Shown here: positions 34,984-42,908 of the stretch, piece after piece
How the letters are laid out: the number at the start of each line of letters is the position of its first letter
How positions within the stretch are numbered: position 1 is the first letter of the stretch
Origin: Brevibacillus thermoruber 423
Lineage (GTDB): Bacteria > Bacillota > Bacilli > Brevibacillales > Brevibacillaceae
Direction of reading: 5' to 3'
Length of the DNA stretch: 64,000 bases
NCBI RefSeq assembly: GCF_000454065.1
Contig: NZ_ATNE01000001.1
Coordinates: 312,501 to 376,500, forward strand
The notes under the pieces: model-generated
The model's database searches: none
What the model was told of the DNA's origin: nothing
Seen by the model: the letters and a program-made list of their open reading frames with translations, nothing else
Position numbers and translations under genes: made by a program

Positions 34984-35355
34984 CTACGGTTGTTCCTGCT
35001 GCAGCGCCCGTGCCGCTTCAAAATGGACGGCCATCAAAAACACTTCCGCATCCCCGGCCTCCCGTTCCGATCCGGCGGCGGCGAGCACGCGTCCGGCGAG
35101 ATGCAGCATCTCGGGAGGGATCTCCGCATACAGCTCCTTCTCCACGGGCGGCAGCGTTTCTCCGCTCCGCATCCGCCGCAGAAATCCCAGCATGTGCACG
35201 CCCATCGCCAGCCACCTGTCCCGGGGGACCGTTAATCCCAAACGGGTCGTCTCGGCAAGGGCTGCCGTCATCAGGTTGTTCAATTCAGAAACTTCAGATA
35301 AATTCGCATCCAACTGTTTGGCCACTTCTTGCACAATCGCGTTGATCATCTGCAT
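34984..35355 (-). CDS. Single PRD-domain protein (EF_0829 type)
   Basis: 123 residues, all helical. It resembles one PTS regulation domain: the first histidine segment is LAMGVHMLGFLRRM (His54) and the second is FLMAVHFEAARA (His111), the two phosphorylatable histidines expected of a PRD. No DNA-binding domain is attached, so it may be a phosphorylation-sensing or phosphocarrier subunit rather than a regulator itself. ATG 35355 lies inside the end of the amidohydrolase gene (10-base overlap), with AGGAAAGG as ribosome site. The family function is unknown. Confidence 0.8.
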   Translation of the reverse strand: MQMINAIVQEVAKQLDANLSEVSELNNLMTAALAETTRLGLTVPRDRWLAMGVHMLGFLRRMRSGETLPPVEKELYAEIPPEMLHLAGRVLAAAGSEREAGDAEVFLMAVHFEAARALQQEQP

Positions 35356-36482
35356 GTCAGTACCTTTCCTGCTTTAATCGTCAGCTTGGCTGTGACCGAC
35401 TCCTCCGCCGTGAGCTGCTCTCGTTCCGAGTCTGTCAGGACGACGGGGACGTTCGTCAGCTCCAGCAGGCTCAGATCGGCCACCGCACCCGGTCGCAGCG
35501 TCCCGATTTCATCCGTCATCCGCAAAACGGCGGCAGGCGCTGCCGTACAGGCGGCGATCACCTCCTCCAGCGAAAAGCCAAGCGCCAGAAACTTCGTCAT
35601 CGTGGTCGTCAGGCTGTGCACCGGCCCTGCCGCGTTCTGCCGGTAAATGTCGGTGCTGATCGTATGCGGCGCCAGGCCGAGCGCCCGCGCCTGCCGCATG
35701 GTGCGGAAGCTGAAGCTGGACGTACCGTGCCCCACGTCAAACAGCACGCCGCGCGCCAGCGCCTTTTCCGCTTCCGGAATCAGCCGGCCCCGGTCGTCCA
35801 GGATGCCGCCCGTTTTTCCGTGAAACGCGTGGGTCACCACGTCGCCGGCGTCCAGTTCGCGCAAAATCTCCGGCAGGGCCGGCGGCGCGTTGCCGATGTG
35901 CACCATCAGCGGACAGCCCACTTCCCGGGCCGCTTCCTTGGCCACGAGCAGCGGCTTGATGCCGTTTTCCCTGACGACCGACGCGCTCATTCTCGCCTTG
36001 ATGCCGCGGATCAGCGGCTGCTCCCGGATGAGCGCCACCGCTTCCCCGGGCGTGAGCCGGTCCATGTCCGCCAGCTCGGACAGCCCGCCGCACAATCCCT
36101 CCCCGGCGATGTTGAGAAACGCAAGTACACGGGTCTCGGCCGGTTTGACGGCTTCGTCCAGGAAGGTTGCGAACGTGCGGGCACCGGCGCTGCCCGCGTC
36201 TACCAGCGTGGTCACGCCCTGTTCGACCCCTACGCGGTCCGCCTCGATGCCGAGCGGCGTCCGCCCCGGAAACACGTGGGCATGCAGGTCGATCAGTCCC
36301 GGGGTCACGATGGTTCCCGAGGCATCCAGCGTCTGCGTGGCTCCGCCGATTTCCGCCGGCAGTCGTCCCGGCTCCGCCAGCGCCGCGATCCTCCCGCCGC
36401 TGATCGCGATGTCGTACCGTCCGTTGATGGACTGGGAGGGATCAATCACCCACCCGCCCTGTATGAGCAAATCCGTTGTCAC
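35346..36482 (-). CDS. Amidohydrolase/deacetylase family metallohydrolase (EF_0837 type)
   Basis: 378 residues. The metal site of the amidohydrolase superfamily is visible: HxH in LIDLHAHVFPG, a later MVHIGNAP histidine, VVTHAFHGK histidine and an acidic residue in GVLFDVGHG; a lysine in GIKARMSASV may be the carbamylated metal bridge. Relatives (COG3964) are often misnamed dihydroorotase or adenine deaminase. In this operon it may remove an acyl group or open a cyclic amide, giving the free amino sugar acid for DgaE. The GTG start at 36482 overlaps the regulator gene by 41 bases. The exact substrate is unknown. Confidence 0.85.
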   Translation of the reverse strand: MTTDLLIQGGWVIDPSQSINGRYDIAISGGRIAALAEPGRLPAEIGGATQTLDASGTIVTPGLIDLHAHVFPGRTPLGIEADRVGVEQGVTTLVDAGSAGARTFATFLDEAVKPAETRVLAFLNIAGEGLCGGLSELADMDRLTPGEAVALIREQPLIRGIKARMSASVVRENGIKPLLVAKEAAREVGCPLMVHIGNAPPALPEILRELDAGDVVTHAFHGKTGGILDDRGRLIPEAEKALARGVLFDVGHGTSSFSFRTMRQARALGLAPHTISTDIYRQNAAGPVHSLTTTMTKFLALGFSLEEVIAACTAAPAAVLRMTDEIGTLRPGAVADLSLLELTNVPVVLTDSEREQLTAEESVTAKLTIKAGKVLTCR

Positions 36483-38415
36483 TCTCTGTCACCCCTTTCC
36501 CCGAAAAATATCGCATGATCGCCGTAATCTCGCTCTCCGGCACCGCAAGCCCGGCTTTTTCCACGAGGGTCTTCAGCGTTTTGCGCCATGCGGCGTAGTC
36601 TTCGCCCTCCGGCTCCGCTTCCGCCTGCCACTCCACGTAGGAGGAGCCGAACGTCAAGCGGTTGACCATCAGCAGGATGTGGAGCATAAGACCGCCTGCC
36701 GCCTGTTCGGTCAAGTGGTCGCGAAACGCCGCCATAATCGTTTGGCTCAGCTCGAATCCCTTGCAAATCACGTCCTGCGACAGCCGCTCCACCACCGGCA
36801 GGTCACGCTCGTGGAGGTCGGCGCAGAGATCGCTTCGCCACTGCCCTCCGCCTCCTCGGGACGCGGCCGAGTCGACCGGCGGGTCTGCGGTGATCGTTTG
36901 CAGACAGCTTTGAATCTTTTCGAGATCGTGCCGGGTGGGCAGGGCGTTGACGACGACGACCGGCACGTCCGCCTTTACCGGCAGAACGCTGACGATCAGG
37001 TCCACTTTGCGGCTGGCCAGGTACTTCTCCACCTCCAGGCTGCCGCACAGGCCGACGACGCGCAGCCCTTTCACTTCCGCCTCCAACTGGGTTTTCAGGA
37101 AGCGGGACGTGCCCCGTCCGGTACCGCAAACGACCAGCGCGTTCACCTTTTTCTGCTCCATCCAGCGGTCCCAGGCGGCCTGAAAGTGCAGCACGATATA
37201 GGCGATGTCCGCGTCGAGAAGACAGATGCCGCTCGGCCACAACACGTCCTGGCAGGCCCGCTTGACCGCGGCGAACATCCGCGGGTACGAGCGGCTGATC
37301 TCGCCGGTCAAGGGATTGGGGTACAGCACCCCCTGCAGGTAGCGCATGATCCTGTCGTTCAGGTGGGCAAACAGGTGCTCGCGCAGCTCGGGATCGTCGG
37401 CAAACGGCACCTGCATCGCCTGGCTGACCGCTTCCGTCAGCCGGATGGTGACGTCGTAGATGTCGGGGGCCGGTCTGCCGCCGCCCACAGCCGTCAGGGG
37501 GTAATCCGCCCCCAGCAGGGGAAGGCAGCCGTACGCCAGCTCGTCGGGAGTGACCGCCAGTCCCAAGGCAGCAAACAGCCGGTTGGCCGTCTGCGCGAAC
37601 AAGGGGTAGCCGCTCCACCCTTGCGCGGTTTGGACGGTTGTTTCATCGGCAGGCAGGACTCTCCCCTTGCGCACCCGGTGCACGAGAATGCACAGCCGGA
37701 TGTGCAGGCTGATCAGCGTCCGGTCCGTCACGGCAAACGACAGCTGCGCCATCAGCTCTCGCACCGCCTGATCGATCAGGCGGATCTCCTCTTCGCCGAG
37801 CAGCCGCTGTTCCACGAGGGGGCCGGCTTCATCGGCAGCAGCGGGGTCCGTCGCGCCGCCCTGCACCCGCCGCACCAGCCGGAACATCTCGTCACCTTCC
37901 GAGAGATCGTGCAGGAGACACTCCAGGGCAAAGCGCACCGACCGCTCTTCTCCGAAAATTCTGACTCCGTAGCGCGGCCTGCTGATCAGCTCCAGCCCCC
38001 ACCCTGCGAGAAAGCTCTCCGCTTCCCTGAGGTCGGATACCACCGTATTGCGGCTGACCGCCATCCGGTCCGCCAGATCGTTCAGCCGCACGTACCCGTC
38101 GGCGAGCAGCAGCATGAGCGCCAGGTGTTTGGCCCGTTCCTTCTGATGCAGGATCAGGTCGCTCCGCCCCCATCCCTCCAGGTGGCGGCGCAGATCGGCC
38201 CGCTTTTCCTCGTTTTCGCTGATCCAGATGCCCTTGTTCGGCTGGGAATGCAGGGTGACGTGGCGCTCCTTCAGCCACGTGCGGATTGCTTCCAGATCGT
38301 ACTTGATCGTCCGCTCGCTGACGCGAAAATCGCGGGCCGCTTCCCGGATTTTCATCGGCCGCGAGCTGTCCAGCAGCACTTTCAGCAATGCGCGGGAACG
38401 CGAGGTCAACTGCAC
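36442..38415 (-). CDS. BglG/Mga-type regulator with PRDs and an EIIB-like domain
   Basis: 657 residues. Two N-terminal helix-turn-helix units (about 1-65, MKIREAARDFRVSERTIKYDL, and 100-145, LADRMAVSRNTVVSDL). PRD1 has histidines near 238 and 246, PRD2 near 351 and 410. An EIIB-like domain follows with NALVVCGTGRGTSRF (Cys430), and a C-terminal helical part contains MLHILLMVNRL. Such proteins are activators or antiterminators switched by HPr or enzyme II phosphorylation. I chose GTG 38415 (GGGAGG upstream) because an ATG at 38463 has no ribosome site and lies inside a predicted -10 element. It is the first gene of the operon and probably controls it. Confidence 0.85.
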   Translation of the reverse strand: MQLTSRSRALLKVLLDSSRPMKIREAARDFRVSERTIKYDLEAIRTWLKERHVTLHSQPNKGIWISENEEKRADLRRHLEGWGRSDLILHQKERAKHLALMLLLADGYVRLNDLADRMAVSRNTVVSDLREAESFLAGWGLELISRPRYGVRIFGEERSVRFALECLLHDLSEGDEMFRLVRRVQGGATDPAAADEAGPLVEQRLLGEEEIRLIDQAVRELMAQLSFAVTDRTLISLHIRLCILVHRVRKGRVLPADETTVQTAQGWSGYPLFAQTANRLFAALGLAVTPDELAYGCLPLLGADYPLTAVGGGRPAPDIYDVTIRLTEAVSQAMQVPFADDPELREHLFAHLNDRIMRYLQGVLYPNPLTGEISRSYPRMFAAVKRACQDVLWPSGICLLDADIAYIVLHFQAAWDRWMEQKKVNALVVCGTGRGTSRFLKTQLEAEVKGLRVVGLCGSLEVEKYLASRKVDLIVSVLPVKADVPVVVVNALPTRHDLEKIQSCLQTITADPPVDSAASRGGGGQWRSDLCADLHERDLPVVERLSQDVICKGFELSQTIMAAFRDHLTEQAAGGLMLHILLMVNRLTFGSSYVEWQAEAEPEGEDYAAWRKTLKTLVEKAGLAVPESEITAIMRYFSGKGVTESDNGFAHTGRVGD

Positions 38416-38461
38416 CTTTCCTCCCCCTTCCCGTCGAATCTTGTCAGCGTTGGTTGAGTTC

Positions 38462-38490
38462 ATTATAAGAAACCGTTTTCTTGGGGTAAA
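38462..38490 (-). promoter_or_regulatory. Sigma-A promoter with a cre-like palindrome in the spacer
   Basis: Minus strand TTTACC (38490-38485), 17-base spacer and TATAAT (38467-38462). The 14 bases AGAAAACGGTTTCT (38481-38468) match the inner part of a CcpA cre site and would lie between -35 and -10, so carbon catabolite repression of the operon is likely. Confidence 0.65.
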
Positions 38491-38540
38491 GCACGATTCT
38501 TTTCCCCATCAGATCGTGCAATTTTTGCAAGATTCCGTCG

Positions 38541-38602
38541 AACAAACGCGAAAAACCCCCTTGAACCCGTCAAGGAGGCCGTCCCATACAGGACGGCCTC
38601 CT
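38541..38602 (-). terminator. Terminator region after cysK
   Basis: A 12-base perfect stem (AGGAGGCCGTCC with GGACGGCCTCCT). Then on the minus strand a second small hairpin (CCTTGA/TCAAGG) with a following T5 tract. Together they separate cysK from the downstream PRD regulator operon. Confidence 0.7.
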
Positions 38603-38620
38603 CACACGTGTCCCTTCGCC

Positions 38621-39538
38621 TTATTCAAAAATGTTCATGCTCAGATACCGTTCGCCCGTATCCGGCGCGATGCAGGCCACCCGCTTGCCGGAACCGAGCC
38701 GTTTGGCAACGGCAATCGCGGCAAAGACGGCGGCTCCGGCGGACGGCCCCACCAGGATCCCCTCTTTGGCGGCCAGCTTTCTCATCGTCTCCAGCGCCTC
38801 TTCATCGGCGATCTGCACGATCTCGTCGTAGATGCTCGTATTCAGGATGGGCGGGATGAACCCCGGACTGGTCCCGACCAGCTTGTGCGGTCCCGGCTTG
38901 CCGCCGGACAGGACGGGCGACCCTTTGGGCTCCACCACGGCGATGTAGAGATCGGGGAGCTTTTGCCGCAAGGTTTCCCCCGTCCCCGTAATCGTCCCGC
39001 CCGTTCCCGCGGTGGCGACAAAGGCATCCAGGCGCCCGTCCATCTGTTCGAGGATTTCCACGGCCGTCGTCGTCCGGTGGATGTCCGGATTCGCCTTGTT
39101 TTCAAACTGCTGCGGAATGAAACTGCCCGGAATCTCCTTTTGCAGCTCCAGCGCCTTGGCGATCGCCCCCGGCATGCGCAGCTCGCTCGGCGTCAGCACC
39201 ACCTCGGCGCCGTACGCCTTCAGCAGGTTGATCCGCTCCTTGGACATGTTGTCCGGCATGACCAGAATCGCCCGGTACCCTTTGGCGGCGGCGTTCATCG
39301 CCAGGCCGATCCCCGTGTTGCCGCTTGTCGGCTCGATGATCGTGTCCCCTGGCCGAATCAGGCCTTCCGCCTCCGCGGCGGCGATCATGTTGTACGCCGC
39401 GCGGTCCTTGACGCTGCCGGACGGGTTGAACTTCTCCAGTTTGACGTACACCTCGGCCGCGCCGTCCGGCACAATGCGGTTGAGGCGGACCATCGGCGTG
39501 TTTCCGATCAGTTCGGTAATCGATTGATAGACGCTCAT
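38621..39538 (-). CDS. cysK: Cysteine synthase A (O-acetylserine sulfhydrylase)
   Basis: 305 residues. The PLP lysine is Lys44 in NPSGSVKDR; TSGNTGIG is the substrate loop and GTGGTITGTG the phosphate-binding loop. The reaction is O-acetylserine plus sulfide to cysteine. ATG 39538 follows GGGAGG closely. Monocistronic, with its own terminator. An A/T-rich block with repeated AATAC/GTAAT elements upstream (about 39599-39630) may hold a regulator site, but I cannot assign it. Confidence 0.95.
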   Translation of the reverse strand: MSVYQSITELIGNTPMVRLNRIVPDGAAEVYVKLEKFNPSGSVKDRAAYNMIAAAEAEGLIRPGDTIIEPTSGNTGIGLAMNAAAKGYRAILVMPDNMSKERINLLKAYGAEVVLTPSELRMPGAIAKALELQKEIPGSFIPQQFENKANPDIHRTTTAVEILEQMDGRLDAFVATAGTGGTITGTGETLRQKLPDLYIAVVEPKGSPVLSGGKPGPHKLVGTSPGFIPPILNTSIYDEIVQIADEEALETMRKLAAKEGILVGPSAGAAVFAAIAVAKRLGSGKRVACIAPDTGERYLSMNIFE

Positions 39539-39686
39539 ACAGACCTCCCGCTCCCTCGTTGTCGCACTCACGATGAATCGATCCGCGTTGCGAAAAACTA
39601 AGTAATACAGTAAGAATACTATATTTTTTGATTTCCGAGTAGGTTCAGTTCGTCATCTCTACCCTCTCCCCCCATCTCCAGCCGTC

Positions 39687-39721
39687 ATTCAAAAATGAAA
39701 GGCGATGATTCAAAAGTGAAT
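39687..39721 (+). promoter_or_regulatory. Paired upstream activator boxes for gabP
   Basis: ATTCAAAAATGAA at 39687-39699 and ATTCAAAAGTGAAT at 39708-39721. Both are TTCA-N4-TGAA palindromes set 21 bp apart (two helical turns). The same pair precedes gabT, so they are likely sites of the sigma-54 activator encoded at 44490-46253. Confidence 0.7.
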
Positions 39722-39761
39722 AGAACCAGGACGTTCGATTCTATTTTTCCAAAAATACAAA

Positions 39762-39777
39762 TTGGTATAATATTTGC
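39762..39777 (+). promoter_or_regulatory. Sigma-54 promoter of gabP
   Basis: TTGG, 8 bases, TTGC: the -24/-12 spacing of sigma-54. The GG and GC anchors are present; the -24 box is weaker (TTGGTAT) than that of gabT. Confidence 0.7.
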
Positions 39778-39821
39778 ATACTTAAATCAAGCGCGGCACA
39801 ACAGCAAAGGAGGAAACGTCG

Positions 39822-39836
39822 ATGCAGCATGATTGA
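39822..39836 (+). other. Possible 4-codon leader peptide upstream of gabP
   Basis: AAAGGAGG, 8 bases, then ATG CAG CAT GAT TGA (Met-Gln-His-Asp-stop). It is a strong ribosome site in front of a very short reading frame, 47 bases before the gabP start. It could be a leader peptide or relic. There is no direct evidence that it is translated. Confidence 0.35.
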
Positions 39837-39883
39837 ATCAGGTTTCGAGGTGTTTGACACATACCAACAGAGGGGGTATCCAT

Positions 39884-41299
39884 ATGGCCCAACAGCATAG
39901 CAACACCTTGCAAAAAAAGCTGAAACCGCGCCATTTGACGATGATCTCGATTGGCGGGGTGATCGGTGCGGGATTATTTGTCGGCAGCGGTTCCGTGATC
40001 AATTCCACAGGTCCAGGTGCCATTCTCTCGTATGCCTTGGCCGGGCTGCTCGTGGTGCTGGTCATGCGCATGCTGGGAGAAATGGCTGTCGTCAATCCGG
40101 ACAGCGGCTCCTTCTCCACCTACGCCCATCAGGCGCTGGGGCCTTGGGCAAGCTATACGATCGGCTGGCTGTACTGGTTTTACTGGGCCATCGTGATTGC
40201 CATCGAGGCGACGGCAGGCGGCGCCATCGTTCACGGCTGGATTCCGTCCGTGCCGGTCTGGTTGTTGAGTCTCATTCTTACCGTGTTGTTGACCATTACC
40301 AACGTGCTGTCCGTGAAGTCCTTCGGCGAATTTGAATACTGGTTCGCCATGATCAAGGTGGTGGCGATCAGCCTGTTCATGTGCATAGGGGCTGCCATTC
40401 TGCTCAATCTGGTCCCCGCCATCCCCTCGCCGGGATTGTCCAACCTTTTGGGACAGGGCGGATTTTTGCCGAATGGCGCCTCGTCCGTATTCGTCGGGAT
40501 CGTCGTCTGTGTCTTCTCCTTTTTCGGAGCGGAAATCGCGGCCATCGCGGCAGGCGAAACACCCAACCCGGAAAAATCCGTTGTCGTCGCCATCAAAAGC
40601 GTTGTCTGGCGCATTCTTCTCTTCTACATCGGCTCTGTCGCCATTCTGGTGATGCTTCTGCCCTGGAATGCCGCCGACCTGTTGAAGAGCCCGTACGTCA
40701 CGATGCTGGACATGCTCGGCATCCCGGCTGCCGCGCAAATCATGAACGTGGTCGTGCTCGTCTCCGTTCTGTCCTGCTTGAATTCCGCGCTGTACACCAA
40801 CTCGCGGATGCTGTATTCCCTGGCGCGCAAAGGGAATGCGCCGCGCTCTCTCCTGCGGGTGAACAAAAACGGGGTTCCCGTTCGCGCCGTCCTGGCGAGC
40901 ACCTTTTTCTCCTATATCTGTGCGATTTTTCACTTTACGTCTCCGGACAAGATCTTTCTCTTTCTGGTCAACGCGTCCGGCGCCATCGCCATTCTGGTGT
41001 ACCTGGTCATCGCCGTGTCGCACGTGCGGATCAGAAGAAAACTGGAGAGGGAAAATCCGCAGGCCCTCACCCTGAAAATGTGGGCGTTTCCCTATCTCAC
41101 CTACCTGACGATGGCCGCGATGGTTCTCATTCTGGTGTCGATGCTCTTCCTGGAATCCATGCGATCCCAGCTCTACCTGACGATGCTGATCACCGTTCTC
41201 GTCGTCGCCTCCTACTTCCTGTTCAAGCGAAAACCCGCCGATACTACTCTGGAAGCCAGCGAGCAGGAAGCGGGACACGAAAACCAAAGCGCCTCGTAA
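39884..41299 (+). CDS. gabP: Amino acid permease, GABA permease type
   Basis: 471 residues and 12 hydrophobic segments of the APC superfamily. The first helix has MISIGGVIGAGLFVGSGS, and GEMAVVNPDSGSFSTYA and GEFEYWFAMIKV are characteristic of the GABA/proline-type amino acid permeases. It imports 4-aminobutyrate with protons, inferred from the gab catabolic genes next door. ATG 39884 is chosen with AGGGGG 7 bases upstream; a TTG at 39833 would extend the frame but has no ribosome site. Sigma-54 promoter and activator boxes lie upstream. Confidence 0.9.
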   Translation: MAQQHSNTLQKKLKPRHLTMISIGGVIGAGLFVGSGSVINSTGPGAILSYALAGLLVVLVMRMLGEMAVVNPDSGSFSTYAHQALGPWASYTIGWLYWFYWAIVIAIEATAGGAIVHGWIPSVPVWLLSLILTVLLTITNVLSVKSFGEFEYWFAMIKVVAISLFMCIGAAILLNLVPAIPSPGLSNLLGQGGFLPNGASSVFVGIVVCVFSFFGAEIAAIAAGETPNPEKSVVVAIKSVVWRILLFYIGSVAILVMLLPWNAADLLKSPYVTMLDMLGIPAAAQIMNVVVLVSVLSCLNSALYTNSRMLYSLARKGNAPRSLLRVNKNGVPVRAVLASTFFSYICAIFHFTSPDKIFLFLVNASGAIAILVYLVIAVSHVRIRRKLERENPQALTLKMWAFPYLTYLTMAAMVLILVSMLFLESMRSQLYLTMLITVLVVASYFLFKRKPADTTLEASEQEAGHENQSAS

Positions 41300-41308
41300 T
41301 GCCCAGTG

Positions 41309-41346
41309 AAAAATCCGTTAGCGCCCCGAGCGTTAACGGATTTTTT
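41309..41346 (+). terminator. Terminator after gabP
   Basis: AAATCCGTTAGCG pairs with CGTTAACGGATTT (one G-T) around a 7-base loop and is followed by T6. Confidence 0.9.
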
Positions 41347-41389
41347 CACGCCAGCCAGACCGCAGCATGCGCACACACTTGGCCCCGCA

Positions 41390-41424
41390 GAAAAACAGCC
41401 GACACCTGCATGCAGGCATCGGCT
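41390..41424 (-). terminator. Terminator after gabD
   Basis: On the minus strand AGCCGATGCCTGCAT pairs with ATGCAGGTGTCGGCT (one G-T type mismatch) and is followed by GTTTTT. It closes the gabT-gabD unit, 38 bases after the gabD stop. Confidence 0.85.
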
Positions 41425-41461
41425 CGTCCTCGCTGTGGCTATGAAATTGGCTGGTCGATTG

Positions 41462-42883
41462 CTACAGGCGATTAAAAATCACCAGTTTGCTTTCCGTCAT
41501 CTCTTCCACCGCGTACCTGACGCCTTCACGGCCCAACCCGCTTTCCTTTACACCGCCGTACGGCATGTGGTCGACGCGGAAGGTAGGCGTATCGTTGATG
41601 ATGACACCGCCGACCTGGAGCTTTTCGGCAGCCTCGAACGCCGTGTGCACATTCTCCGTGTAGATGCCCGCCTGCAGTCCGTACCGCGAATCGTTGACCA
41701 GCTCGATGGCTTCCTCCACGGATGCGACCTTGTTGATCAACACCACGGGCGCAAACACTTCCTGGCAGGATACTTTCAGCGTCGGCGCCGCGTCCAGAAT
41801 CACCGTGGGCAGGAGGCAGTTGCCCTCTGCCGTACCGCCGGTCGCCACCCTGGCGCCGTGCTGCACCGCTTCGTCAATCCAGGCCAGGACCCGCTGTACT
41901 TCGCGCGGGGCGATCAAGGCGGAGATGTCCGTCTCGGGCAGAAGCGGGTCGCCCACTTTCAGCTTCCGGGCGGCCGCGACGAATTTTTCGACAAACTCCT
42001 CATACGCCTCCTCGTGGACATAAATGCGCTGCAGCGAAATGCACACCTGCCCCTGGTAGGAAAACGCGCTGGTTACGCAGCGGTTGATGATCTTGTCGAT
42101 GGTTACGCCCTTGTCGACGATCACGGCCGCGTTGGAGCCCAGTTCCAAGACGACGCGTTTCAACCCGGCCTGGTTGCGAATCGCCTTGCCGACAGCGGCG
42201 CTGCCGGTGAAGCTGATCATGCACACGCGCTCGTCGGTTACGATCTGTTGGCCCACTTCCCCGCTGCCCGTAACGATGTTCAGCGCTCCGTCCGGCAGCC
42301 CCGCTTCCTGCAGCAGCTCGGCCAGGAAGAACGCCGACAGCGGCGTCTGCGGGGCCGGTTTCAACACCACGGTATTGCCCGCCGCAATCGCGGGCCCTAC
42401 CTTGTGGGCGACCAGGTTCATCGGAAAGTTGAAGGGGGTAATCGCTCCAATCACGCCCAGCGGCTCCCGGGTGGTATACGCTACGCGCCCTTCCCCGCCC
42501 GGGGCCGCGTCAAGGGCAATCGTCTCCCCGTGGATGCGCTTGGCTTCCTCCGCGGCAAATTTGTACGTCGTGATGGTACGCTGAACCTCCGCTCTGGCCG
42601 TCGTGATCGGTTTGGCCGCTTCCCGCGCGATGATGACCGCCGCTTCTTCCTTTCGGTTCTCCAGCAGGGTCACCAGCTTTTCCAAAATGCCGGCGCGCTG
42701 GTGAGCCGGCATTTTCGCCATGGTTTTTCGGGCCTGGTACGCCGCCTCAATCGCCCGTTCCACCTCGGCTGCTGTCGCCATGGGAATCTCCGCAATCGTC
42801 TCTCCGGAATACGGAGAAAAAAGGGGGGTGTAAGCCGCGGCTTCCACCCATGCTCCGTTGATAAACAATTTCTGCTTCGTCAT
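41462..42883 (-). CDS. gabD: Aldehyde dehydrogenase, succinate-semialdehyde dehydrogenase type
   Basis: 473 residues. ALDH landmarks are ITPFNFPMN, the NAD-binding FTGSAAVGKAI, the catalytic glutamate in VLELGSN and the nucleophilic cysteine in GQVCISLQR. It oxidises succinic semialdehyde to succinate with NAD(P). The sequence around the cysteine (QGQVCISLQRIYVH) is shared with several aldehyde dehydrogenases, so specificity rests on its place after gabT. The ATG at 42883 follows GGAGTGGAG. It is in the sigma-54-driven operon. Confidence 0.88.
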   Translation of the reverse strand: MTKQKLFINGAWVEAAAYTPLFSPYSGETIAEIPMATAAEVERAIEAAYQARKTMAKMPAHQRAGILEKLVTLLENRKEEAAVIIAREAAKPITTARAEVQRTITTYKFAAEEAKRIHGETIALDAAPGGEGRVAYTTREPLGVIGAITPFNFPMNLVAHKVGPAIAAGNTVVLKPAPQTPLSAFFLAELLQEAGLPDGALNIVTGSGEVGQQIVTDERVCMISFTGSAAVGKAIRNQAGLKRVVLELGSNAAVIVDKGVTIDKIINRCVTSAFSYQGQVCISLQRIYVHEEAYEEFVEKFVAAARKLKVGDPLLPETDISALIAPREVQRVLAWIDEAVQHGARVATGGTAEGNCLLPTVILDAAPTLKVSCQEVFAPVVLINKVASVEEAIELVNDSRYGLQAGIYTENVHTAFEAAEKLQVGGVIINDTPTFRVDHMPYGGVKESGLGREGVRYAVEEMTESKLVIFNRL

Positions 42884-42908
42884 CTGTGCTCCACTCCCTC
42901 ATGCGAAT

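Noticed and set aside
35890-38457. 855-codon open frame on the plus strand
   Set aside because: Antisense shadow of the regulator and amidohydrolase genes; His/Arg/Gln-rich with no motif. High GC gives long shadows here.
39599-39632. Possible CymR or other regulator site upstream of cysK
   Set aside because: AATAC/GTAAT repeats are suggestive but do not fit the CymR consensus I know; kept only as a remark under cysK.
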